Of a stretch of 64,000 nucleotides of DNA, positions 8,365-16,723 are shown piece by piece. The DNA is from Granulicella sp. L56 (GTDB taxonomy: Bacteria > Acidobacteriota > Terriglobia > Terriglobales > Acidobacteriaceae). The DNA lies in NCBI RefSeq assembly GCF_009765835.1, contig NZ_LMUS01000008.1:89998-153997 (forward strand). The letters are read 5' to 3'. The notes under the pieces are model-generated. The model worked only from the letters and a program-made list of their open reading frames with translations, had not been told where the DNA came from and did not search any database. Positions within the stretch are counted from its first letter, which is position 1. Every line of letters starts with the position of its first letter. The translations under genes and the position numbers were made by a program.

Positions 8365-9780
8365 TTATTGTTTTTTGGTGATGGCTCGCCTGGCTGCTAC
8401 CCAGCCCGGCTTGTTAGCCTGACGGCTTCGGCCGAGTGCGAGTGCGCCATCGGGGACGTTCTCGGTGATGCAGCTTCCGGCGGCGACGTAGGCTCCGGCC
8501 CCTATGGTTACCGGAGCGACGAGCGTTGAGTCGGAGCCGACGAAGGCGCCGTCGCCGATGATGGTCTGGTGCTTGTGGACGCCGTCGTAGTTGCAGGTGA
8601 TGGCGCCTGCGCCTATGTTGACTCCTGCGCCGATGATTGCATCGCCGAGATAGTTGAGGTGATTGGCCTTGGAGCCTTTGCCCAGCGTTACTTTTTTGGT
8701 CTCGACGAAGTTGCCGACGTGAGCGTTTTCGCCGATGCGGCTCTCGGGGCGGAGATGGGCGTAAGGGCCGAGGATGGCCCCGTCGGCGACTTCGGCGCTA
8801 TCGAGGATGCAGCCGTTGCGTACCGTTACTCCGTTGCCGAGAGTCGATTGCTGGATGACAGAGTAGGAGCGGATGCGGCATTCTGTGCCGATGCTGGTCG
8901 CGCCGAGCAACTGCACATAGGGCTCGATGGTAGTGTCTGCGCCTACGGTGACGGCGGCGTCGATGACGCAGGTTTCGGGACGGAAGATGGTGACGCCCTG
9001 GGCCATGAGGCGCCTGGCGGTTTCGAGACGCATGGCGGCATCAAGGTGCATCATTTCCGCGATGGTGTTGGCTCCGAGGACTTCGTTAACGCTGTCAGCT
9101 TTGATGGCGACGACACGCTCGCCGTCGGCAACCAGCATGGCGGCTACGTCGGTGAGATAGAACTCACTGTGGGCGTTGTCGGTGGAGAGGGAATCGAGCT
9201 TGCGGAAGAGCGCTGCTGTTTCGAAGCAGTAGATTCCGGAGTTGATCTCGGGAGTGGCCAGTTGATCGGGACGCAGAGATTTCTGCTCAACGATTGCGGT
9301 TACCTCCGGCTTGTCGGGAGAGGCGCGCAGGATGCGACCGTAGCCTGTCGGATCGTCTGGTACAGCCGTGAGGATGGTCATGGCTGCGTGTTCGCGGAGA
9401 TGGAGATCGCAGATAGAGGCTATGGTCTCGGGGCGGATGAGGGGCACGTCGCCGGAGAGGACGAGGAGATGTTTGGAGATGGCTGCGCCGGTCTCGGCGA
9501 AGTGCGCCTTGACTTGCTGGAGGGCGTGGCCGGTGCCGCGCTGCTCGGCCTGGAGGACGAACTGCACGCCGGTTGGGGCGACTGCGGCGCGGACGCGGTC
9601 GGCTTCGTGGCCGATGATGCAGTAGATGTGGTCGGCGGGAACTACGGTCTTTGCCGCGGCGATGACGTGCAGCAACAGTGCTTGTCCGCCGATCTCATGT
9701 AGAACTTTGGGGCGCTTGCTTTTGAGCCGCGTGCCTTTGCCTGCGGCCATGATGGCGATTGCAAATCCGGTGGTATCCAT
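8365..9780 (-). CDS. glmU: bifunctional UDP-N-acetylglucosamine pyrophosphorylase / glucosamine-1-phosphate N-acetyltransferase
   Basis: A 471-residue cytoplasmic enzyme catalysing the last two steps of UDP-GlcNAc synthesis for peptidoglycan and lipopolysaccharide. The N-terminal uridylyltransferase has the signature AIMAAGKGTRLKSKRPK near residues 8-24. From about residue 250 the protein changes to left-handed beta-helix hexapeptide repeats with the acetyltransferase motifs (GNFVETKK, ANHLNYLGDA, NYDG). The ATG at 9780 is chosen; a GTG at 9798 would add six residues. Length agrees with the family. It is essential in most bacteria. Confidence 0.96.
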   Translation of the reverse strand: MDTTGFAIAIMAAGKGTRLKSKRPKVLHEIGGQALLLHVIAAAKTVVPADHIYCIIGHEADRVRAAVAPTGVQFVLQAEQRGTGHALQQVKAHFAETGAAISKHLLVLSGDVPLIRPETIASICDLHLREHAAMTILTAVPDDPTGYGRILRASPDKPEVTAIVEQKSLRPDQLATPEINSGIYCFETAALFRKLDSLSTDNAHSEFYLTDVAAMLVADGERVVAIKADSVNEVLGANTIAEMMHLDAAMRLETARRLMAQGVTIFRPETCVIDAAVTVGADTTIEPYVQLLGATSIGTECRIRSYSVIQQSTLGNGVTVRNGCILDSAEVADGAILGPYAHLRPESRIGENAHVGNFVETKKVTLGKGSKANHLNYLGDAIIGAGVNIGAGAITCNYDGVHKHQTIIGDGAFVGSDSTLVAPVTIGAGAYVAAGSCITENVPDGALALGRSRQANKPGWVAARRAITKKQ

Positions 9781-9804
9781 AGATAGATATCGTCTCACGA
9801 TGAC

Positions 9805-11295
9805 TTAGTTGGAGGGTTCTCCGGGTGGCGGTGGAATGGAGATATCCAGATTCGTTACCTTGCCGAGAGTGTCCAGTTTCGGCGCGATCTGTTCTTCATT
9901 GCCAACCACGACGATGGCGAGCTTCGAGGGATCGACGTATTTATTTGCTACTCGTGCCACGTCGGCTGAGGTGACTTTTTCGATGCCACTCTTGTACTTG
10001 TCGAGAAAGTCGGGTGGATAGCCGTAGAAGGCCAGCAAGACCTGCTCGTTAAGCGTCTTTTCAGGTGAGTCGTAGTGGAAGATGAACGAGTTTAGCACCT
10101 GATCCTTTGCCTTGCTGAGCTCGGCTGGAGTAGGCGGCTCGGTTTTGAGTTTGTCTATCTCGGCCAACATTGCCTGAGTTGCGGCTACTGTGCTGGTGCT
10201 CTTGGTGCCTGCGATGACGTAGAAGATGCCGGGGTGATCGTAGGACGCTCCGAAGCTGCCGCCTACGTCGTAAGCGAGGCCGAGCTTCGTTCGGACATCC
10301 TGTACGACGCGCGAGCCGAAGCCGCCGGAGAAGACCTCGTTCATGACGCTGAGCGCGTAGTAGTCGGGATTGCTCCGCTCGGTGCCGAGACCGACGATGA
10401 CTACGTTTGACTGGTCGACATCCCCTTTTTCCGCAAAGTAGATCTTGTGTTCGGGATCGGCGAAGTGAATCGGCGTCGTCTTGATGAGGGTGCCGCGCTG
10501 CATCGAGCCGAAGGTTTCGCGGAGCTTGGCTTCCATCGCGGCGCTATCGAAGTCACCGGAGATGGCGACGATCATGCCGTTGGGTATGACTGTCTTATCG
10601 TGCCATGCTTTAAGGTCGGCGAGCTTGACGGCTTCGACCGTGACGTACTCCTCTTGACGGGCATAGGGATTGGTCGCGCCGTAGACCTGCTTGATGGCCT
10701 CGCGGTTGGCGATGTTGCTGGCGTCATCATTGCGACGAGAAATGCCGGTCTCTAACTGACGCTTGGCCAGCAGGAGCTTGTCTGCTTTGAAGTTGGGGTG
10801 CTCCAGAAGATCGACCGTCGCGCCAAAGACGCTGTCGAAGTCACCCTTCAGGCTCGACCAGTTCACTGAGGTCGTGGCTGTGCCGCCACTGGTCTCGAGG
10901 CTGGCCGCTTTATTTTCCAGCTGATCATCGAGCTTGTCGCCGTCCACGGTTGTTGTGCCGCTGGTTCTCCATGTCTGCCCGTAGAGCGAGACGAGGCCAA
11001 TTTTGTCTGCGGGTTCGTCGCGGCTGCCGCCTCGAATCAGAATGGTCCCATTAATGAAGGGAAGTTCGTGGTCTTCCTGAAGAAAGATGACGAGGCCATT
11101 GGCCAGCTCGATTCGCTTTGGCTGCACAGGCTTGAAGGCATGGAGCGGGGGAATCGAAATACTCTTCCACGGCTGCGCTGTTGTCTTTGAATTGCTTGCC
11201 GGTTTGGCGGTCGCAGTCTGTGCAGAGCCGCTCATCGTTGCCAGGAAAACGGTCAATGCTATGCCTGCGAAACGCATCGTCGAGAGTCCCTTCAT
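9805..11295 (-). CDS. M16 family peptidase subunit lacking the zinc motif
   Basis: A 496-residue exported protein (signal peptide ending near SGSAQ) with the M16 (pitrilysin/PqqL-like) two-lobe fold. The position equivalent to the HxxEH zinc site reads YGQTWRTSG, so it has no catalytic metal site and is expected to be the non-catalytic partner. Its ATG overlaps the TGA of the upstream, catalytic M16 gene by four bases, and GGAGGTG precedes it, so the two are translationally coupled. M16B enzymes commonly work as heterodimers of one active and one inactive subunit, and this arrangement fits that. The substrate is unknown; periplasmic peptides are likely. Confidence 0.88.
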   Translation of the reverse strand: MKGLSTMRFAGIALTVFLATMSGSAQTATAKPASNSKTTAQPWKSISIPPLHAFKPVQPKRIELANGLVIFLQEDHELPFINGTILIRGGSRDEPADKIGLVSLYGQTWRTSGTTTVDGDKLDDQLENKAASLETSGGTATTSVNWSSLKGDFDSVFGATVDLLEHPNFKADKLLLAKRQLETGISRRNDDASNIANREAIKQVYGATNPYARQEEYVTVEAVKLADLKAWHDKTVIPNGMIVAISGDFDSAAMEAKLRETFGSMQRGTLIKTTPIHFADPEHKIYFAEKGDVDQSNVVIVGLGTERSNPDYYALSVMNEVFSGGFGSRVVQDVRTKLGLAYDVGGSFGASYDHPGIFYVIAGTKSTSTVAATQAMLAEIDKLKTEPPTPAELSKAKDQVLNSFIFHYDSPEKTLNEQVLLAFYGYPPDFLDKYKSGIEKVTSADVARVANKYVDPSKLAIVVVGNEEQIAPKLDTLGKVTNLDISIPPPPGEPSN

Positions 11296-12851
11296 TTTGC
11301 ACCTCCGGTTTGCGCCGGGGCAGGTGTTGGAGGAGTGGGGGAGTGGCTTTGTTGCGGTGGCACAAAGTCGATCTGTGCGCTGGTGCGGTTGCTGGCGAGG
11401 AAGATCTTATTGGCTACGCGGCGAATGTCTGCTTTGTTGACGGCATCTATCTTGTCTAACTGCCGAAACAACTCTCGCCAGTCTCCAAAACGCGTCTGAT
11501 ATTCAGCTAACTGGTGGGCTAGCCCTTCGTTATCGGCCAGGCCACGCAACAGGTCGGCGCGGGCGCGAGTCTTGAAGCGGGCCACCTCTTCATCCGATAC
11601 ATCCTGAGTCTTCAGAAGTTCAACTTGCTTGTGGATGGCTGTGCGCATCTCTTCCGGCGTGTGTCCGGGGAGGGGAACGGCATAGACCGCGAACAGGCCG
11701 GGATATTTGTCGCCGGGAAAGCCGCTGAAGCCTTCGGCTTCCGCAGCAATGCGCTGATCGCGTACGAGGCTACGATAAAGTCGCGCGGTGCGTCCGTTGG
11801 AGAAGATGTCGGTAATCGCGTCGTAAACCGCATCGTCGGGATCGCGATAGTCGGGCCGATGGTAGCCCTCAATATAGAAGGGCTGCGTTGCCTCTTTAAT
11901 GATGACGGACTTCTCTGCAAACTGTGGCGGCTCGATGGTGGTCATCGGCTCGGGCCTCGGGCCTGCGGGGATGGGTGCGAAGTAACGTTCAAGGATGGGC
12001 ATCGCCGTTGATGCTTTGACGTCGCCTACGACAGCGATGACGATATTCGAGGGCACATAATATTTTTTGTGGAACGCCTCGGCTTCGGTAGCTGTGACCT
12101 GGCTGATCTCGCTCTCCCAGCCGACTCCGCTGCGCCCGTAGGGATGCGCTACATAGGCTGTGGCGAGAAGCTGTTCGACCATGCGGCCGATGGGAGAGGA
12201 GTCGATGCGCATCCGGCGCTCCTCCTGGACTACGTCCCGCTCTTTGTAGAACTCGCGCTCCACGGGATGACCGATGCGCTGGCTTTCGAGATAGGCCCAT
12301 AGCTGCAGACGGTTGGAAGGCATGCTCCAGAAATATTGTGTGGAGTCCTCTTCCGTGGACGCATTGATTCCGACCGCGCCGTTCTGTTCGGCGATCTCAG
12401 AGAACTGATTGGGAATGACGTATTTCTCGGCAGCAGCCTGGGCGTCCTCAAACACCTTCTTGAGCTGTTCCAGCTTGGCTGGGTCCTGCCCTACGCGCTT
12501 GCGGAACTCTGCGTCGTAGGCTGCGTAGGCGACTTCAACTTTTGCCAGGGCAACTTTTTCAGCAGGATAGTCGGTGGTGCCAATCTCCGTAGAGCCCTTG
12601 AAGGCCATGTGCTCGAACATGTGCGCCAGGCCGCTGTCTCCCTGCGGATCGTCCGCCGAGCCGGCATCGACTAGCGTATAGAAGCTGAAGACGGGGGCTT
12701 CGGGCCGCTCGCAGACGATGAGCGTCAGACCGTTGGGTAAGACCTTAACCGTCGTTCGTTTTTCGAAACTGGCCAGGTCCTGCGCCTTCGCTGCACAGCT
12801 AAAAGCAATTCCCAGCAGCATCGTCGACGCGATCATCCCTCGAACTCGCAC
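11292..12851 (-). CDS. M16 family zinc peptidase, catalytic subunit
   Basis: A 519-residue exported peptidase. It has a short signal peptide ending at about CAAKAQ and the inverted zinc motif His77-Met-Phe-Glu80-His81 (GLAHMFEHMAFKGS), followed by the second M16 lobe. It starts with GTG at 12851, with GGAGG seven bases before; an internal ATG 15 bases downstream lacks this spacing. It overlaps the inactive M16 subunit gene by four bases and the pair probably forms one clamshell peptidase. Confidence 0.9.
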   Translation of the reverse strand: MRVRGMIASTMLLGIAFSCAAKAQDLASFEKRTTVKVLPNGLTLIVCERPEAPVFSFYTLVDAGSADDPQGDSGLAHMFEHMAFKGSTEIGTTDYPAEKVALAKVEVAYAAYDAEFRKRVGQDPAKLEQLKKVFEDAQAAAEKYVIPNQFSEIAEQNGAVGINASTEEDSTQYFWSMPSNRLQLWAYLESQRIGHPVEREFYKERDVVQEERRMRIDSSPIGRMVEQLLATAYVAHPYGRSGVGWESEISQVTATEAEAFHKKYYVPSNIVIAVVGDVKASTAMPILERYFAPIPAGPRPEPMTTIEPPQFAEKSVIIKEATQPFYIEGYHRPDYRDPDDAVYDAITDIFSNGRTARLYRSLVRDQRIAAEAEGFSGFPGDKYPGLFAVYAVPLPGHTPEEMRTAIHKQVELLKTQDVSDEEVARFKTRARADLLRGLADNEGLAHQLAEYQTRFGDWRELFRQLDKIDAVNKADIRRVANKIFLASNRTSAQIDFVPPQQSHSPTPPTPAPAQTGGAK

Positions 12852-12963
12852 AGAACTACCTCCATCAAAAAAATGATTACTGCCAGAAGTCTAACTATAC
12901 CGAAGTGGAGAACCTGACCTCTCTTTCGACGAAACGAACCTCAGAACAGGCACACACTTAAAG

Positions 12964-13003
12964 AAAAAAATCCCGGCACACCCAGATATGAGATGTGCCG
13001 GGA
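12964..13003 (-). terminator. Rho-independent terminator after the TonB receptor gene
   Basis: Perfect stem TCCCGGCACA (12971-12980) / TGTGCCGGGA (12994-13003). On the minus strand it is followed by a run of seven T residues. It ends the receptor mRNA before the M16 pair. Confidence 0.88.
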
Positions 13004-13017
13004 GAGTGGAAGTACAG

Positions 13018-16000
13018 TTAGAAAAGGATGCGGCCGCCAACCTGAATAATGCGGTTGCTTCCTCCGCTGCCGGTGATTTTGCCGAAGTTTGAGCTGTTCA
13101 TCGCGGCTGTCGGAGCGCCGAGATTAGTTAAGTTGAAGACATTGGTAACTTCGCCACGAAGCTGGAACTTTAGAGTTTCAAAGATTCCAAAGGTGCGGAA
13201 GAGGGAAGAGTCGATATCTCGATAACCAGGGTCGTCAAGCTGTGCGGGACGCGTATTTCCCAAAAGTCCCAGCGGGCCAACGCCCGGGCAACCTGCAGTA
13301 CCGGGAACGCAATAGACCGAGGTATCGAACCACTGGGTTTCCGCCGCTACTCGCGAACGATTGCCACCGAAGGTGTGAGGAGTCCTGCCCGGCAGAACGC
13401 TGGGACGATCGTTGGTCTGTCCGTCTCCATTAACGTCTGTGCCGGTGGTCACCGTGAATGGCTGCCCACTGTTCGCCGTGATGATGCCGGTTACAGTCCA
13501 GCCGTTCAGTGCCGTTCGAACATACCTGTTGTACGAGGTGAAATAGTCCGGAGTCCACACAAACGAAGCCGACACCATATTGCGCCGGTCCTGATCGGAG
13601 CGCTGGTGTGCTTCGAGCTGCGGATAGTTAGGATCGACGAAGTTGGCGGCAAGGTTGCTTCCGTCCAGAGCATTGCTGGCCAGTGTCTTGCTCCAGATGT
13701 AGTAACCGCGCGCGCTGAAGTGATGAGAGATGCGCTTTTCGAGGCTTACCTGCAAGCCGTTGTAGTTCGAGTTCTGGCTTGACTGCAGATTGTAGACGTT
13801 GGAGTAGGTTGGAGTCGCAGCCGATAGTCCAAACTTCGAGTTCAGCGGACGTCGGTTGTTCACTGTGCTGCTGGTATTTGCATACGCGCAGGCCTGGGTT
13901 TTATCGGTGCAGCTTGCGCCATTGGTGCCGCTCGCTGTGATGTTGAACTGCGGTGCGTTGAGGTCATGGTAGATCGGCAGCTTACGGTTGAGAGAGCCGA
14001 CATAGCTCACGCTCAACGCAAGGCCGTTTCCGAGCTCCTGCTGGAACCCGGCGTTGATCTGGTACGTCACTGGCCACTCAAAATGAGGATCGAAGGAGGC
14101 GACCTGATTGAGAGCGAGGAAGCTCGCGGTTGAAGTGTGCGGTGTGAATGTCAGGCTAGGAAAAGGATTGACGCCGCCCGGGAATTCCGTTGGATCGCCC
14201 GAATAGGGATGAGCCATCGAGACGACTTTGCTGAAGGTGGGGCGAACTGCGTAGGGGGCAAAGTTAGAAGGAAGCTCCCACAGATTGCCAGAGATGCCGC
14301 CGTAGAAGAGGCCGCCGGCTGCGTGGAAGACTGTCTTACCGTTGCCATACGGATCGTAGGAGAGACCGATGCGCGGGGAGATGTGGCTGGACGGAGTAAA
14401 GGCGCCGGTTGTAGGCACGCCGGGATCTCCGGGAAAGAGCATACCGATGGGAGCCAGTTGCGGACCGGTCTTTCCGGAGATGTTTACAGTTTTGAACGCA
14501 TGGGATTGAACGCCCGGGGTGAAGTTGGTCTGCCGGTTCTGCGTATCGGTGGGAGCTTGCTGCCAATCGTAGCGCAGGCCCAGATTGACCGTCAGATTGG
14601 GACGGATGCGCCAGTCATCCTGTGCGAAGAGTGCGAAGTTCCAGTAGTTGGCTTCGGCATATTCGCCAGTGTCCTGCTCGTAGCTATTGGGCAACCCGAG
14701 GAGATAGTCGGAAAGGGAATTCGAGCTGCGAGTGCCTTTCGTCGTGGCGAAACTGAAGACGCCATAGTTGTCGAGAGAGGTAAGCTGGTAGTCCTTTTCG
14801 AGACTAGCTTCTCCGCCGAGCGAGAGCGTGTGCTTGCCGCGTGAAGTGCTGAGCAGATCGCGGAAGGCGTATAGATTTGTGCCGGCCTTGGGGCCTGTAA
14901 TGCTCTGAGAGAGCGTGAACCAGTTCGGAATGCTGACCTGTCCACGCGAAGGGGAGCCGGAGATTCCAAAGTCGGAGCCGAAGTCTGTGAAAGTACTATC
15001 GCCGGGGACTGGGATGCGTCCGCCTGCCTGTCGCGTATAGCTAAGCCATGCCTGGTTGACGGTACGGTCGTTGACCGTCCAGATGTCGCTCATATTTGCG
15101 TTCTGCTGCTTCGTCGCATAGTTCGAATAGGTCCACCGCGGCGTAAGTCCGCCGGGATTGATCTTGATGTTGTAGTCGTAAAGGAAGTAGCTCAGGGTAA
15201 GGCGATGATTCGCCGTCAACTGATGATCAGTTTTGATCAGGTACTGGTTATACTTCTCCGGCGTAGGAGAAAGTTCTCTGTACGTGTAGGGCGTATCGCC
15301 GAAGGCACGCGGGCCAGCGCCCGGCTTGACGCCGATGGAGTTCAGATAATTAACAATGCTGATGGCAGTGGGATCGAGTGGCCCTGTGATTTTGTTATTC
15401 GCGTATGGCATGTTCGTCGTTGGATTACAGACGAGGAATTTGACGTTCGTGTTATCAGCGGCAGAGGGGCTCTGCGAGCAGGAAGTCATATCGGACGGCA
15501 GGTTCTCTGAAAAATCGCCGGACAACTCTGCTGCGCTGGGAACACTGCCGCTGAATGCAGGCGATGTGGTGGCGCGCAGTCCACCGAAGCTGCCGAAGAA
15601 GAAGTCCTTGTTTTTGCGGATAGGGCCACCCAGGGTCGCGCCGTACTCGTTGCGGGCGTAGGGACCTTTGGTCGTGGAATTGTGGGAGACGGCAGTGAAG
15701 TTTCTGGTGCGATAAAACTCGAAGGCCGATCCATGGAACTGGTTGGTGCCGTCCTTCGTCACGAGGCTGACTACGGCCGCGGCATAGCGTCCGAGGGTCG
15801 CGCTGAAGTTGTTGGTTTCGATGTGAAATTGGCTGATTGCATCGGGGTTGGGAATGGCATTTCCGCTATTGCGAAGGCCGGTCATATTCAGGCCGCCGTC
15901 GAGGTAGTACGAGACCTGACCAGTAAAGTCGTCGGTCGAGCCATTGATATAAACGTGCTGCTCTTTGAAGCCCAGGCTATTTTGTACGCTGTTCGACTGA

Positions 16001-16506
16001 ACGCCGGGGGTAAGGCTGAGCAACTGATAGGTATCGCGGCCAACCAGGGGAAGGTTCTCAATTTCGACGTTGGAGATGGTGCGGCCAATCGTTGCATTGC
16101 TCAGGTTGATGAGAGGCGCACCACTGCTGACATTGACCGTTTCGGTCGCCTCGCCGTTCTGTAGTTCGAAGGTGAGATCAGCTTCCTGCATGACTGCTAA
16201 TACCACGCCGCTGCGTTGCAGTGTCTTGAATCCAGGGGCCGAAACAGTGATCTTGTATGGCCCGACAGGGAGAAACTCATCACGAAAAGAGCCGTCGTCT
16301 TTTGCTGTGACGGTCCGGGTAAAGTTTGTGTCGGTCTGGGTCGCCGTAACGGTCGCGTGGGGAATGACCGCGCCTGTAGTGTCTGTGACACTTCCGACCA
16401 TCGTGGCAGTTGTTAATTGGGCCAAGGCGACGCCGCTAAAGCTGAGTAAAAACGCACTCAGGGCAAGCAGGGCCATCCAGAAGGTAGAGCGTGGTTTTGC
16501 TGTCAT
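13018..16506 (-). CDS. Oar-like TonB-dependent receptor with carboxypeptidase-regulatory domain
   Basis: A 1162-residue outer-membrane protein. A signal peptide (ends near GVALAQ) is followed by a carboxypeptidase-regulatory-like Ig fold (GSVTDTTGAVIPHATVTAT, about residues 40-120), a plug domain, and a long beta-barrel rich in Tyr, Asn and Gly that ends in the aromatic-type C-terminus GGRILF. This class is greatly expanded in Acidobacteria and is thought to import oligosaccharides. The start at 16506 has AGAGG at the right distance; an ATG at 16521 has none. A sigma-70-like promoter lies at 16628-16657 and a palindrome at 16526-16535. The neighbouring GH2 gene suggests a shared glycan substrate. 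Confidence 0.9.
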   Translation of the reverse strand: MTAKPRSTFWMALLALSAFLLSFSGVALAQLTTATMVGSVTDTTGAVIPHATVTATQTDTNFTRTVTAKDDGSFRDEFLPVGPYKITVSAPGFKTLQRSGVVLAVMQEADLTFELQNGEATETVNVSSGAPLINLSNATIGRTISNVEIENLPLVGRDTYQLLSLTPGVQSNSVQNSLGFKEQHVYINGSTDDFTGQVSYYLDGGLNMTGLRNSGNAIPNPDAISQFHIETNNFSATLGRYAAAVVSLVTKDGTNQFHGSAFEFYRTRNFTAVSHNSTTKGPYARNEYGATLGGPIRKNKDFFFGSFGGLRATTSPAFSGSVPSAAELSGDFSENLPSDMTSCSQSPSAADNTNVKFLVCNPTTNMPYANNKITGPLDPTAISIVNYLNSIGVKPGAGPRAFGDTPYTYRELSPTPEKYNQYLIKTDHQLTANHRLTLSYFLYDYNIKINPGGLTPRWTYSNYATKQQNANMSDIWTVNDRTVNQAWLSYTRQAGGRIPVPGDSTFTDFGSDFGISGSPSRGQVSIPNWFTLSQSITGPKAGTNLYAFRDLLSTSRGKHTLSLGGEASLEKDYQLTSLDNYGVFSFATTKGTRSSNSLSDYLLGLPNSYEQDTGEYAEANYWNFALFAQDDWRIRPNLTVNLGLRYDWQQAPTDTQNRQTNFTPGVQSHAFKTVNISGKTGPQLAPIGMLFPGDPGVPTTGAFTPSSHISPRIGLSYDPYGNGKTVFHAAGGLFYGGISGNLWELPSNFAPYAVRPTFSKVVSMAHPYSGDPTEFPGGVNPFPSLTFTPHTSTASFLALNQVASFDPHFEWPVTYQINAGFQQELGNGLALSVSYVGSLNRKLPIYHDLNAPQFNITASGTNGASCTDKTQACAYANTSSTVNNRRPLNSKFGLSAATPTYSNVYNLQSSQNSNYNGLQVSLEKRISHHFSARGYYIWSKTLASNALDGSNLAANFVDPNYPQLEAHQRSDQDRRNMVSASFVWTPDYFTSYNRYVRTALNGWTVTGIITANSGQPFTVTTGTDVNGDGQTNDRPSVLPGRTPHTFGGNRSRVAAETQWFDTSVYCVPGTAGCPGVGPLGLLGNTRPAQLDDPGYRDIDSSLFRTFGIFETLKFQLRGEVTNVFNLTNLGAPTAAMNSSNFGKITGSGGSNRIIQVGGRILF

Positions 16507-16525
16507 TTTGACGCCTCTCATAAGT

Positions 16526-16535
16526 CAAACGTTTG
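16526..16535. promoter_or_regulatory. CAAACGTTTG palindrome in the receptor leader
   Basis: A perfect 10-base, CG-centred palindrome 20 bases before the TonB receptor start and downstream of its predicted promoter. The AAACGTTT core is typical of LacI-family repressor sites, where it would block elongation or initiation. Confidence 0.5.
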
Positions 16536-16627
16536 TCTACTATGCGCGTACGGGTCAAAGAACAAGGTTTATCTTTACTGTCTCTGAAATCTCTGAGACC
16601 AGCAGCGCGTTTTTCAGGTGACGCCAA

Positions 16628-16657
16628 AATATAGTTTGTTCCGTGAACTATTGTCAA
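16628..16657 (-). promoter_or_regulatory. sigma-70-type promoter of the TonB receptor gene
   Basis: On the minus strand TTGACA (16652-16657) is followed after 18 bases by TATATT (16628-16633). The spacer contains GTTC-ACG-GAAC, an inverted repeat that could itself bind a regulator. The predicted leader is about 115 bases long. Confidence 0.6.
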
Positions 16658-16710
16658 CCATTTAGATAGGCCATCGAGCAAAATAATTTAAGGGGCGCGG
16701 GATCGACGCG

Positions 16711-16723
16711 GGTAACGTTACTG
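16711..16723. promoter_or_regulatory. GGTAACGTTACTG palindrome at the GH2 stop codon
   Basis: Contains the perfect 10-base palindrome GTAACGTTAC (16712-16721), which overlaps the GH2 stop codon and stands about 55 bases upstream of the receptor -35 box. The GGTAACGTT half recurs upstream of the GH3 gene at 60689. Confidence 0.4.

Noticed and set aside
8569..9702. Long open frame antisense to glmU
   Set aside because: The glmU hexapeptide repeats explain the pattern; no ribosome site or recognisable domain on the plus strand.
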